Assembly (NCBI RefSeq): GCF_042687825.1
Contig: NZ_JBHUQE010000011.1
Span: forward strand, 49,344 to 113,343
DNA from: Sedimentitalea sp042687825
GTDB taxonomy: Bacteria > Pseudomonadota > Alphaproteobacteria > Rhodobacterales > Rhodobacteraceae
Length of the DNA stretch: 64,000 nucleotides
Direction: 5' to 3'
Shown here: positions 35,662 through 44,547 of the stretch, one piece after another
How the letters are laid out: each line of letters begins with the position of its first letter
Numbering within the stretch: the first letter of the stretch is position 1
The notes under the pieces: model-generated
The model's database searches: none
What the model saw: only the letters and a program-made list of their open reading frames with translations
Told to the model about the DNA's origin: nothing
Position numbers and translations under genes: made by a program

Positions 35662-36489
35662 ATGCGGCACATTGTTTCCGCTGTCACCCTGGCCCTGTTC
35701 GTCGCCGCGCCGCTGGCGGCGCAGGACACGGTGCGCAAGCTCATTCCAGTCAAGGGCGATGTCTATCTGTTCCAGAACAATTTCCACCAGTCGCTGATCG
35801 TTGTCACCGACGAGGGGACCGTCAGGATCGATCCGATCAACGCCGAAGCCGGCGCCTGGCTGAACGACAACCTTTCCGAAATCACCGATCAGCCGGTGAC
35901 CCATCTGATCTATTCCCACAGCCACCTGGATCATGCTTCGGGCGGCGCCGCGCATCCGGAAGCGCAGGTCATCGCGCATGAAAACGCCCCGGACAGCATC
36001 GACGGTGTCTCACCGGATCTGCGGGTGGGCGACAGCCATGTGCTGGAAGTGGGCGGCAAGACGGTTGAACTGACCTATCTCGGCCCCGGACATGGTCAGG
36101 ACATGATTGCAGCGGTGGTGCGGCCCGAGAATGTCGGCTTTGTCGTCGATGTGGCGGCGCCCAACCGGTTGCCTTACCGCGATATGGGGGGCGCCAACCT
36201 GGATGACTGGATGGCCCAGATCAAGGCCGCCCAGGCGATGGATTTCGAGATATTCGCGCCCGGTCACGGACCGATCGGCACCCATGCCGACTTGCAGGCG
36301 CATCTGGACTATTTCACCGATCTGCGCAGCGGCGTGCTGGCCGGGTTGCAGGCCGGTGCGACGGTCGAGCAGATTCAGGCCGACCTGATGCTGGCGGATT
36401 ACAGCGGCTGGATGCAATACGAAGCCTGGCGTGAACTGAACATTCAGGGCATGGCCGACTACCTGACCCGCGAGGGGCTGGTCAACTGA
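35662..36489 (+). CDS. secreted MBL-fold metallo-hydrolase
   Basis: A 275-residue protein. A signal peptide of about 19 residues ends in APLAAQ. The metallo-beta-lactamase fold shows the zinc motif HSHLDHASG near residue 95, GPGHGQDM near 140, a VVDVAAPNR strand and FAPGHGPIG near 200. It acts in the periplasm on an unknown substrate. GGAGG seven bases before ATG 35662 fixes the start. It interrupts the usual pdxJ-acpS order. Confidence 0.87.
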   Translation: MRHIVSAVTLALFVAAPLAAQDTVRKLIPVKGDVYLFQNNFHQSLIVVTDEGTVRIDPINAEAGAWLNDNLSEITDQPVTHLIYSHSHLDHASGGAAHPEAQVIAHENAPDSIDGVSPDLRVGDSHVLEVGGKTVELTYLGPGHGQDMIAAVVRPENVGFVVDVAAPNRLPYRDMGGANLDDWMAQIKAAQAMDFEIFAPGHGPIGTHADLQAHLDYFTDLRSGVLAGLQAGATVEQIQADLMLADYSGWMQYEAWRELNIQGMADYLTREGLVN

Positions 36490-36588
36490 TCCTCCGACTT
36501 GCCAATTCGTCGGGAACCGTGGCACATCCCGCCGGATGAGCACCAGACGACTTGACACCAGGCAATGCCAACTGACGGGGCCGCTCCG

Positions 36589-37008
36589 ATGATATTGGGC
36601 ATCGGCACCGATCTGGCGAACATCGACCGCATACAGGCCACGCTGGACCGGTTCGGCGACCGATTCCGCAACCGGGTCTTTACCGAGGTCGAGCAACGCA
36701 AGGCCGAACGCCGGCGCGACACCGCCGGCACCTATGCCAAGCGCTGGGCCGCGAAAGAGGCCTGTTCCAAGGCGCTGGGCACGGGGTTGCGCATGGGCAT
36801 TGCCTGGAAGGACATGGCCGTCAGCAATCTGCGCACCGGGCAGCCGGTCATGCAGGTCACCGGCTGGGCCGCCGACCGGCTGGCGCAGATGACTCCGCCC
36901 GGGCACGAGGCGATCATCCATGTCACGCTGACCGACGATCACCCCTGGGCGCAGGCCTTTGTCGTGATCGAGGCACGCCCGCTGGGCAACACGGTCGCCG
37001 CGCCTTGA
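36589..37008 (+). CDS. acpS: holo-[acyl-carrier-protein] synthase
   Basis: A 139-residue phosphopantetheinyl transferase that activates acyl carrier protein with CoA. ILGIGTDLANIDRI contains the magnesium-binding Asp, and RWAAKEACSKALGTG contains the conserved Glu and Lys. ATG 36589 begins the conserved part, although the ribosome site is weak; an ATG at 36565 is also in frame. Confidence 0.93.
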   Translation: MILGIGTDLANIDRIQATLDRFGDRFRNRVFTEVEQRKAERRRDTAGTYAKRWAAKEACSKALGTGLRMGIAWKDMAVSNLRTGQPVMQVTGWAADRLAQMTPPGHEAIIHVTLTDDHPWAQAFVVIEARPLGNTVAAP

Positions 37009-37064
37009 CACTGGCCCGAGCGCCCCGCATGTAGCGCCCAACTCAAGATACCCCGGAGACCCGA

Positions 37065-37901
37065 ATGGCCGAGCAAGCCAAAAAAGGAAGCGCCGTTCTG
37101 GAAACGGTCAAGACCATCGTCTATGCGCTCTTGATCGCAGGCGTATTCCGCACGCTGTTCTTTCAGCCCTTCTGGATTCCCTCGGGTTCGATGAAAGAGA
37201 CGTTGTTGATCGGGGATTTCCTCTTTGTGAACAAGATGGCCTATGGCTATTCCTACGCCTCGTGCCCCAGCGTGATCCTGCCCGGTGTCGGCATCAATAT
37301 CGACGCCGAGGATATCTGCGGCGTCTTCCGAAAGAACAATGGCCGCCTGTTCGGCTCGGAACCGGAACGGGGCGACGTCGTGGTGTTCCGTCACCCGGTC
37401 TCGGGGCGCGATTTCATCAAACGGCTGGTTGGGCTGCCGGGCGACCGAATTCAGGTGCGCGCCGGGGTGCTGTCCATCAACGGTCAACCCGTGGGATTGA
37501 AAGCGGACGGCGTGTTCACCGAGACCTACGAGGCGCAGGGGCCGCAGGGCACCCGCCCACGCTGTTCCAACGGCCCGGTCGGCAACGGTGCGGACTGCGA
37601 AAAGACCCGTATGGTGGAAACCTTTCCCGAAGGCACGCAACACACGATCCTGGATATCGGCATGCAGGGCATGGACAATACCGGCATCTATTCTGTGCCC
37701 GAGGGGTATTACTTCTTTATGGGCGACAACCGCGACAATTCCAGCGACAGCCGCCTGCCGCAATCGGCCGGCGGGGTCGGGTTCGTGCCGTATGAAAACC
37801 TGATCGGGCGTGCCGATCGGGTCATGTTCAGTTCAGCGGGCCGTTCGATGCTGTTCTTCTGGACTTGGCGCGGTGATCGGTTCTTCAAGGCGGTGCGGTG
37901 A
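37065..37901 (+). CDS. lepB: signal peptidase I
   Basis: A 278-residue membrane protease that removes signal peptides in the periplasm. One N-terminal membrane anchor (about residues 17-33) precedes the catalytic domain. The Ser-Lys dyad is Ser42 in IPSGSMKETL and Lys119 in FIKRLVGLPGD; the GDNRDNSSDSR box is present. Its stop overlaps the GTG start of rnc by four bases. Confidence 0.95.
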   Translation: MAEQAKKGSAVLETVKTIVYALLIAGVFRTLFFQPFWIPSGSMKETLLIGDFLFVNKMAYGYSYASCPSVILPGVGINIDAEDICGVFRKNNGRLFGSEPERGDVVVFRHPVSGRDFIKRLVGLPGDRIQVRAGVLSINGQPVGLKADGVFTETYEAQGPQGTRPRCSNGPVGNGADCEKTRMVETFPEGTQHTILDIGMQGMDNTGIYSVPEGYYFFMGDNRDNSSDSRLPQSAGGVGFVPYENLIGRADRVMFSSAGRSMLFFWTWRGDRFFKAVR

Positions 37902-38584
37902 AGTTGTCGGCCGAATTGCAGGCGTTTCAACGCCGGATCGGCCACGAGTTTTCCCGGCCCGAGCTGTTACTGCGGGCGCTGACCCATGGCTCGATCTCGT
38001 CGCCGACCCGGGCCCATAACCAGCGGCTGGAATTTCTGGGTGACCGGGTGCTGGGGCTGGTGATGGCCAATGCCCTGCTGGAACATGACAAGACTGCGAC
38101 CGAGGGCCAGTTGGCGCCCCGGTTCAACGCGCTGGTGCGCAAGGAAACCTGTGCCGATGTCGCCCGCGACATCGACCTTGGCGCGGTGCTCAAGCTGGGT
38201 CGCTCGGAAATGCTGTCGGGCGGGCGGCGCAAACAGGCGCTGCTGGGCGATGCCATGGAAGCGGTGATCGCCGCCGTTTACAAGGATGCCGGGCTCGAGG
38301 CGGCGGGCGCGATGATCCTGCGCCTGTGGGGCGATCGCGTCGACCGTGTCGAGGCAGACGCGCGCGACGCCAAGACCGCGCTGCAAGAATGGGCGCAGGC
38401 CCGCGGCCAGACGCCGCCGACCTATCTCGAGATCGACCGCAGTGGCCCGGACCACGCGCCGGTCTTTACCATTGTCGCGCGTCTGCAGAGTGGCCAGGAG
38501 GCCTGCGCCACGGCCGGCTCGAAACGCCAGGCGGAACAAGGCGCAGCAACCGCATTGCTGCAGAAACTGGAGCAGAACACATGA
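37898..38584 (+). CDS. rnc: ribonuclease III
   Basis: A 228-residue double-stranded-RNA endonuclease for rRNA and mRNA processing. The signature RLEFLGDRVLGL lies near residue 45, the second acidic site is in LLGDAMEAVIAAVY near residue 115, and a C-terminal dsRNA-binding domain ends the chain. It starts at a GTG inside the lepB stop (GTGA) and ends in an ATGA overlap with era, giving a translationally coupled lepB-rnc-era operon. Confidence 0.95.
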   Translation: MKLSAELQAFQRRIGHEFSRPELLLRALTHGSISSPTRAHNQRLEFLGDRVLGLVMANALLEHDKTATEGQLAPRFNALVRKETCADVARDIDLGAVLKLGRSEMLSGGRRKQALLGDAMEAVIAAVYKDAGLEAAGAMILRLWGDRVDRVEADARDAKTALQEWAQARGQTPPTYLEIDRSGPDHAPVFTIVARLQSGQEACATAGSKRQAEQGAATALLQKLEQNT

Positions 38585-39483
38585 CGCGCGCCGGATTCGT
38601 CGCCCTGATCGGAGAGCCCAACGCGGGCAAGTCGACCCTGTTGAACAGGATGGTCGGCGCCAAGGTGTCGATTGTCACGCACAAGGTGCAGACCACCCGC
38701 GCGCGCATTCGCGGTGTGGCGATGCAGGGGCCGTCGCAGATCGTCTTTGTCGACACGCCGGGCCTGTTCCAGCCGCGCCGGCGGCTGGACCGTGCCATGG
38801 TGGCGGCGGCCTGGGGGGGGGCGGCGGATGCCGACGTGGTGGTGTTGCTGATCGAGGCACATCGCGGTGTCACCGAAGGCGTCGAGCGGATACTGGAAGG
38901 TCTTGCTGATATCGGGCAGGGACGCAAGGTGGCGCTGGCGATCAACAAGATCGACAGGGTGCAATCCGAAGCGCTGTTGGCGCTGACCAAGGACATGAAC
39001 GATCGCTATGGCTTTGCCGAGACGTTCATGATCTCCGCCGAAAAAGGCCATGGGGTGCAGGCCTTGCGGGAATGGCTGGCGGGCGAGGTGCCCGAGGGGC
39101 CGTGGCTGTATCCCGAAGACCAGATCGCCGATCTGCCGATGCGCATGATCGCCGCCGAGATGACCCGGGAAAAGCTGACCTTGCGGTTGCATCAGGAATT
39201 GCCCTATCAGATGACGGTGGAAACCGAGACCTGGCAGGAGCGCAAGGACGGCTCGGCCCGGATCGATCAGGTGATCTATGTGGTGCGCGACGGGCACAAG
39301 GGGATCGTGCTGGGTCATAAGGGCGAAACCATCAAGGCCGTGTCGAAAGCGGCGCGCGAAGAGCTGTGCGAATTCCTTGGGCGCAAGGTCCATCTGTTCC
39401 TGCAGGTCAAGGTGCGTCCGAACTGGCTGGACGAGGCCGAGCGCTATTCCGAGATGGGGCTGGATTTCAAAGACGGCGCATGA
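38581..39483 (+). CDS. era: GTPase Era
   Basis: A 300-residue GTPase for 16S rRNA 3'-end maturation and 30S assembly. G1 is GEPNAGKS (residues 11-18), G3 is DTPGLF, G4 is NKID. The C-terminal KH domain carries VIYVVRDGHKGIVLGHKGETIK. The start is an ATG overlapping the rnc stop. Confidence 0.95.
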   Translation: MTRAGFVALIGEPNAGKSTLLNRMVGAKVSIVTHKVQTTRARIRGVAMQGPSQIVFVDTPGLFQPRRRLDRAMVAAAWGGAADADVVVLLIEAHRGVTEGVERILEGLADIGQGRKVALAINKIDRVQSEALLALTKDMNDRYGFAETFMISAEKGHGVQALREWLAGEVPEGPWLYPEDQIADLPMRMIAAEMTREKLTLRLHQELPYQMTVETETWQERKDGSARIDQVIYVVRDGHKGIVLGHKGETIKAVSKAAREELCEFLGRKVHLFLQVKVRPNWLDEAERYSEMGLDFKDGA

Positions 39484-39541
39484 TCGGACATCGCTTTTTT
39501 CAACGCCAGCAGGCGCGTCCCGTTATCCACGGGGGCGTGGC

Positions 39542-39874
39542 ATGAGCCGTCTGACGGCAGAGTTCTGGGTGCAGGCCTATCTGGCGCGGCTGCGGCTGAT
39601 GGAGATTCCCGCCTTTGTCGTGGCGCATGGCGACGATTCCGCCGGCGCGGTTCTGGTCAAGCTGAACACGCTGGACGGGCAGGCGACGGCCTATCAGCGC
39701 TCGTTCGACCTGATGACCGGCAACCGGCGCTGGGTGGATCTGGCCAGCGGCGACGAGACCGAGGTGGACGCGGCGATTGCCCGGCAGCGCGGCTTTGACC
39801 CGGATCTGTGGGTCATCGAGGTCGAGGATCGGCAGGGCCGTCACCTGCTGCAGGAGCCGGGATTGTCGGATTAG
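39542..39874 (+). CDS. DUF1491 protein
   Basis: A 110-residue cytoplasmic protein matching the alphaproteobacterial DUF1491 family (RLTAEFWVQAYLARL, GDDSAGAVLVKLN). Function is unknown. The purine-rich GGGGGCG precedes its ATG. It lies between era and recO, a common arrangement in this lineage, and its last four bases overlap the convergent gene to its right. Confidence 0.85.
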   Translation: MSRLTAEFWVQAYLARLRLMEIPAFVVAHGDDSAGAVLVKLNTLDGQATAYQRSFDLMTGNRRWVDLASGDETEVDAAIARQRGFDPDLWVIEVEDRQGRHLLQEPGLSD

Positions 39875-40365
39875 GGTCCGTCGATGCCCATCGCGCCACA
39901 GGCCTGGGCAATCCAGTCGCCGCCGGCATAGCCGACAGATTGCACGACGGCATCGGCATGGGGGTTGGTGAACAGGGCGACAAAGGGTTTGGCCGGATCA
40001 ATCCCGTCGGCCTCCTGCACCGTGCCGCAGGCCACGATCAGCGCCTCGCTTGCGCTGGTCATCATCCGGACATTGCGGTAACGCGCTTGCTGGGGGGCTT
40101 GCAGCAGGTTGGCCAGGCTGTCGGCCAGCGCCGCGCGCAGACGGGCGTCGGCGGGCACGCGCCGGCCATAGCTGGGGTTCATCAGTGGTTCGGATTCACG
40201 CCCCTCGGCAAAGACCGCGGCCCGGTGCCGGGCCATGACGATGCCGATCCGGGGCGCACGGATATCGTATCCGGTATCGAAATCCGAACGGATCGGGGCC
40301 AGATCGGCGGCGCCGGCCAATGTCGGCACACAGGTCAGTGCAAGGGTCAGGATGCAGCGCAGCAT
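39871..40365 (-). CDS. secreted hypothetical protein
   Basis: A 164-residue protein with an N-terminal signal peptide (about residues 1-19, ending AGAAD). The mature part has no domain I recognise; it contains IVACGTVQEADG near the middle and FVALFTNPHADA late. A perfect AAGGAGG lies before ATG 40365. It is inserted on the minus strand between DUF1491 and recO, breaking an otherwise conserved run. Confidence 0.75.
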   Translation of the reverse strand: MLRCILTLALTCVPTLAGAADLAPIRSDFDTGYDIRAPRIGIVMARHRAAVFAEGRESEPLMNPSYGRRVPADARLRAALADSLANLLQAPQQARYRNVRMMTSASEALIVACGTVQEADGIDPAKPFVALFTNPHADAVVQSVGYAGGDWIAQACGAMGIDGP

Positions 40366-40479
40366 GGTGCGACCTCCTTGGGTTTGCGGCCCCGGATGCC
40401 TACCATACAATTGCGGCGATCGCGTGGCGGCAATCGGGCGGCGCCTTGCCTTCGCCCGCGCGGCATGGACTATGAGGTC

Positions 40480-41205
40480 ATGGAATGGCGTGACCAGGGC
40501 ATATTGCTGACGATGCGGCGCCACGGCGAGACCGCGGCGATCATCGACGTTTTCACCCGGGCGCATGGCCGCCATGCCGGTGTCGTACGGGGCGGTGCCA
40601 GCCGCAGGATCGCGCCGATCCTGCAACCCGGCGCGCAGCTCGACCTGTTATGGCGGGCGCGGTTGGAGAACCATATCGGCGCCTATCAGGTCGAGCCGAT
40701 CCGCAGCCGGGCCGCTGCGGCCATGTCGGATCGGCTGGCGCTGGCCGGGCTGAACGCGGTGACCGCGCTTTTGACCTTTGGCCTGCCGGACCGCGAGCCG
40801 CATGACGCGCTCTATCAGCGCAGTGAACAATTGCTGGATCTGTTGGGGCAGAACGATATCTGGCCGCTGGCCTATCTGAACTGGGAACTGGCGCTGCTGG
40901 ACGAGTTGGGCTTTGGTCTGGACCTGCGGAATTGCGCCGCGACCGGGTCGACCGACGATCTGATCTATGTCTCGCCGAAATCGGGACGGGCCGTGTCGCG
41001 CGACGGGGCCGGTGACTGGGCGAACCGCATGCTGCCTCTACCGCCGGTTCTGCGCGGGGTGGGGCCAGCCCCGGATTCCGAGGTGGCGCAGGCGCTGGGC
41101 ACGACCGGTTATTTCATCGAGAACCGTCTGGCACCGGCGCTGGGAAACAAGCCTGTCCCCGAAGCGCGCGCCCGGTTCATCCAGGCGTTCCGCCGGCGGC
41201 TGTAA
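40480..41205 (+). CDS. recO: DNA repair protein RecO
   Basis: A 241-residue recombination mediator that helps RecA load onto SSB-coated DNA (RecFOR pathway). The N-terminal OB fold begins WRDQGILLTMRRHGETAAI, and the helical part includes WELALLDELGFGLDLRNCAATG where the zinc-finger-type cysteines of some RecO proteins are reduced. ATG 40480 is chosen by family alignment; an ATG at 40465 is in frame. Its 3' end overlaps the convergent META-domain gene. Confidence 0.92.
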   Translation: MEWRDQGILLTMRRHGETAAIIDVFTRAHGRHAGVVRGGASRRIAPILQPGAQLDLLWRARLENHIGAYQVEPIRSRAAAAMSDRLALAGLNAVTALLTFGLPDREPHDALYQRSEQLLDLLGQNDIWPLAYLNWELALLDELGFGLDLRNCAATGSTDDLIYVSPKSGRAVSRDGAGDWANRMLPLPPVLRGVGPAPDSEVAQALGTTGYFIENRLAPALGNKPVPEARARFIQAFRRRL

Positions 41206-41591
41206 AGACCATCTCGCGCCCGGAGGCCTCGCGCAGGACCAGCACCGAACCGCTGACCTCGGCCTCTGTCATGGCGCTCAATGCGTCCAGATAGCGGGTA
41301 GCGGGGATGACATCGGTGCAGGGCATCGGGGCAACGGCCGGCGGTCCGATCTGGAACCAGGGATAGGGCGCACGGATCGACGCCCGATAGCGGTGGCACG
41401 GCGTGTGTCCGGCGATCTGACCGGCGGCGGGAAAGCCCAGCGTGGCGTGCAACCGGGCAGGGCGTCCCTGGAACTCGGTCAACCGCCAATATGTTCCGGT
41501 GCCGGCATAGCGCGACAGGGTTTCATTCGTGGCGCAACCGGCCAGACCCGCTGTCAGGGTCAGCGCAATCAGGGCCAGCGCAATGGCCCAT
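41177..41591 (-). pseudogene. META-domain lipoprotein with apparent frameshift at its start
   Basis: The frame ending at 41177 encodes a META (HslJ-like) domain with CHRYRASI, the CTDV segment after PMP, and a final LVLREASGREMVFTA strand. Upstream in the same frame is a full lipoprotein signal, AIALALIALTLTAGLAGC, with an LAGC lipobox. However, this frame has no ATG, GTG or TTG before the signal. An ATG at 41591 is followed by GGGCC; removing one G would give MAIALALIALT. So one extra base in the G-run breaks the start. It may be a sequencing error, a real mutation, or a rare ATT start at 41584. Confidence 0.65.
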
Positions 41592-41769
41592 GCCGTCGCG
41601 ATCGGACCCGGTTGACCCGAACCGGGGCACGGGCAGGCAGAACGGCCGGTGGCATCACATAGGTCTCTCTGCTCGGTCCGGGGCGCGCCCGGATGGCGCG
41701 CAAGGAAGAGGTGCCGGGTTGTCCGATGCGAGGACGGTTCGCCGCCCCGGACCCCGGCACCGGTACGCG

Positions 41770-43467
41770 TCAGCCCAGCAGGCGGCGCGATATGACCTGG
41801 GCCTGGATTTCCGCAGCACCTTCAAAGATGTTCAGGATTCGGGCGTCGCACAGAACCCGCGAGATCTTGTATTCCATGGCAAAGCCATTGCCGCCATGGA
41901 TCTGCAACCCGTTGTCGGCCGCTGCCCAGGCGACGCGGGCGCCCAGCAGCTTGGCCATGCCGGCTTCGAGATCGCAGCGCCGGCCTTCGTCCTTTTCCCG
42001 GGCGCTGAAATAGGTCAGCTGGCGGGCGATCATCAGTTCGACCGCCATCATCGCCAACTTGCCCGAGACGCGCGGGAATTCGATCAGCGATTTGCCGAAT
42101 TGTTTGCGGTCCTGCGCGTATTGCATCGAGATATCCAGCGCCGACTGCGCCACGCCGATGGCGCGGGCCGCGGTCTGGATGCGGGCGGATTCAAAGGTTT
42201 CCATCAACTGCTTGAAGCCGCGCCCTTCTTCGCCACCCAACAGGTTCTCGCCCTTGACGTGGAAATCGTCAAAGCCGAGCTCGTATTCCTTCATGCCGCG
42301 ATAGCCCAGAACCTCGATCTCGCCGCCGGTCATGCCGGGGGTGGGAAAGGGATCGTCGACCGTACCGGGGGTTTTCTCGGCCAGAAACATGCTGAGCCCG
42401 CGATGGTCGGTGGTGGCGGGATCGGTGCGCGCCAACAGCGTCATCACATGGGTGCGCGCGGCATGGGTGATCCAGGTCTTGTTGCCGGTGACGCGATAAT
42501 CGTCGCCATCCTTGACCGCACGGGTGCGCAGGCTGCCCAGGTCCGAGCCGGTATTGGGTTCGGTGAAGACCGCCGTCGGCAAGGTTTCGGCGCTGGCGAT
42601 GCGCGGCAGCCATTTCGCCTTTTGCGCGTCGGTGCCACCACACAGGATCAGTTCGGCGGCGATCTCGCTGCGGGTGCCCAGGCTGCCGACACCGATATAG
42701 CCGCGCGACAATTCCTCGGACACCACGCACATCGACGCCTTGGACAGACCGAACCCGCCATATTCCTCGGGGATGGTCAGGCCAAAGACGCCCATTTCGG
42801 CCAGTTCCTCGATCACCTCGATCGGGATCAGCTCGTCCTTGAGATGCCAGTCATGGGCAAAGGGTTCGACCTTTTCCACCGCATAGCGGCGAAACTGTTC
42901 GCGGATCATCTCGAGCTCGTCGTCCAACCCCGAGGCCCCGACCATGATATTGGCGGAATGTTCCTGCATCAGCTCGACCAGGCGGGTGCGGGCGGCCTGG
43001 GTGTTGCCCGCGCTCATCAGGGTCTGCACCTCGGCGCATTGAAAGCCCGACAGGGCGTCCCACCCGAGGCCCATTTCCTGCAAACGCAGGATTTCGCCCT
43101 GGTTCATCGGGATACCGCCGGCGATCTGGTGCAGATATTCGCCAAAGGCGATCTGCAGGATCAGCTGCTCGGTCTCGCCGAATTTTCCGTCTGCGGTCAG
43201 CCGTTCGGCCCAGCCCTGCATCTGTTGCAGGCTTTCGACATAGGTGGCCAGCCAGGCCAGCCCGTGTGCCGCAGTCTGATTCGCCTCGATCAGAGCGCCG
43301 GAGACGCGGCCATCCTGGGTGACCATGTCGCGCAGCCGTGCGCGCGCGATGTCCAGAACACCCTGAACCGGGGCGATCGCCGCGCCGGTCAATGCCAGTA
43401 GATCGGGCAGGATCACCGCCCCGTTTTCCCGAGTTGTCATTTGCAGATCCCGTCCGTCATGTGCCAT
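41770..43467 (-). CDS. mcd: methylsuccinyl-CoA dehydrogenase (acyl-CoA dehydrogenase family)
   Basis: A 565-residue flavoprotein. Residues 170-565 are a standard acyl-CoA dehydrogenase: AVFTEPNTGSDLGSLRT, WITHAARTHVM, RKQFGKSLIEF and IHGGNGFAMEYKISR. The extra N-terminal domain of about 160 residues (LALTGAAIAPVQGVLDIARARLR, GGIPMNQGEILRLQEMGLGW) is characteristic of Mcd, which oxidises (2S)-methylsuccinyl-CoA to mesaconyl-CoA in the ethylmalonyl-CoA pathway of acetate assimilation. Ccr and Ecm are not in the window. An alternative ATG is at 43440. Confidence 0.85.
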   Translation of the reverse strand: MAHDGRDLQMTTRENGAVILPDLLALTGAAIAPVQGVLDIARARLRDMVTQDGRVSGALIEANQTAAHGLAWLATYVESLQQMQGWAERLTADGKFGETEQLILQIAFGEYLHQIAGGIPMNQGEILRLQEMGLGWDALSGFQCAEVQTLMSAGNTQAARTRLVELMQEHSANIMVGASGLDDELEMIREQFRRYAVEKVEPFAHDWHLKDELIPIEVIEELAEMGVFGLTIPEEYGGFGLSKASMCVVSEELSRGYIGVGSLGTRSEIAAELILCGGTDAQKAKWLPRIASAETLPTAVFTEPNTGSDLGSLRTRAVKDGDDYRVTGNKTWITHAARTHVMTLLARTDPATTDHRGLSMFLAEKTPGTVDDPFPTPGMTGGEIEVLGYRGMKEYELGFDDFHVKGENLLGGEEGRGFKQLMETFESARIQTAARAIGVAQSALDISMQYAQDRKQFGKSLIEFPRVSGKLAMMAVELMIARQLTYFSAREKDEGRRCDLEAGMAKLLGARVAWAAADNGLQIHGGNGFAMEYKISRVLCDARILNIFEGAAEIQAQVISRRLLG

Positions 43468-43614
43468 GAATCAAGTCCTGTTCTTCCCGTGGTCGGTCCT
43501 AGTCATTTCGCAGGTGCAGCGCAACAAAAATACGCTGGAAACGTCGAAGAGGATCAAAAGTTGCGTGACAAGTTACTGCAATGCGGCATCCTCAAGGGGT
43601 GATATGGCGCTGAA

Positions 43615-44394
43615 ATGACCGAAATCCTCAGTTTTCTGACGCCCGGCCTGAGTTGGGGCGAATTTTCGCTGGCTTTGGCCATCACCTGCCTTGCCGGGTT
43701 GGTCAAGGGGCTGGTCGGGTTCGCGCTGCCGATGATCGTGGTTTCGGGGCTGGGGATGTTCCTGGCGCCCGAGATCGCTCTGGCCGGATTGATCCTGCCG
43801 ACCCTGGTCGCCAATGGCATTCAGGCGCTGCGGCAGGGGCCGCGCGCCGCACTGCAGTCAATCCGCCGGTTCGGCGTTTTTCTGGGCGTCGGTCTGGTGT
43901 TTCTGCTGGCCAGCGCCCAATTGGTCCGGGTGCTGCCGCAATCCGCCCTGCTTCTGATGATCGGTCTGCCGATCGTGGCCTTTTCGCTGTTTCAATTGGG
44001 CGGACTCAAGTTTTCCCTGAACGGCGCGAACCGGCGCATCGAGGCGCTGATCGGAGCGGTCGCCGGGTTTATCGGTGGCATGTCGGGCATCTGGGGACCG
44101 CCAACCGTGGCCTATCTGACCGCCCTGAACACCCCCAAGGGCGAACAGATGCGGGTGCAGGGCGTGATCTATGGGCTGGGGGCCGTCGCCCTGTTCGCGG
44201 CGCATCTGGGGTCGGGGGTGTTGCGGGCCGAGACATTGCCCTTTTCGGTCACGCTGATCGCGCCGGCGGTGCTGGGCATGTGGCTGGGTGGGTGGTTTCA
44301 GGACCGGATCGAGCAAAACACCTTTCGCAGGGCCACGCTGTTCGTGTTGCTGATCGCCGGTCTGAATCTGACCCGGCGCGGCCTGTTCGGCTGA
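43615..44394 (+). CDS. TauE/SafE family sulfite/sulfonate-type permease
   Basis: A 259-residue membrane protein of the TauE/SafE family, with about eight helices. The family's glycine-rich motifs occur near the start (GLVKGLVGFALPMIVV) and in the second half (GFIGGMSGIWGPPTVAYL). Relatives export sulfite, sulfoacetate or other anions, but the substrate is unknown. It ends before a bidirectional terminator shared with pckA. Confidence 0.87.
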   Translation: MTEILSFLTPGLSWGEFSLALAITCLAGLVKGLVGFALPMIVVSGLGMFLAPEIALAGLILPTLVANGIQALRQGPRAALQSIRRFGVFLGVGLVFLLASAQLVRVLPQSALLLMIGLPIVAFSLFQLGGLKFSLNGANRRIEALIGAVAGFIGGMSGIWGPPTVAYLTALNTPKGEQMRVQGVIYGLGAVALFAAHLGSGVLRAETLPFSVTLIAPAVLGMWLGGWFQDRIEQNTFRRATLFVLLIAGLNLTRRGLFG

Positions 44395-44497
44395 GCGCGG
44401 GCATCTTTCGGACATTCCCCCGCGTGCGGACCGCGCCGGCATGCAACGATCGGCAGTCCCGTCCCGGAATCGGGTACCACCCGCGCGGATGGGGAAC

Positions 44498-44523
44498 AAA
44501 AAAGCGCCCCGCAGGGCGCTTTT
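44498..44523. terminator. bidirectional intrinsic terminator
   Basis: AGCGCCC (44503-44509) pairs with GGGCGCT (44514-44520) around a four-base loop. A run of six A lies on the left and TTTT on the right, so it can end transcription of the TauE gene on the plus strand and of pckA on the minus strand. Confidence 0.85.
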
Positions 44524-44547
44524 CGTGTTTTGAATTGACGGGGCGCG

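Noticed and set aside
39808..40464. An N-terminal extension of recO of about 220 codons
   Set aside because: It is Gly/Gln/Arg-rich without homology and overlaps the minus-strand secreted protein that has a strong ribosome site; RecO alignments start near 40480.
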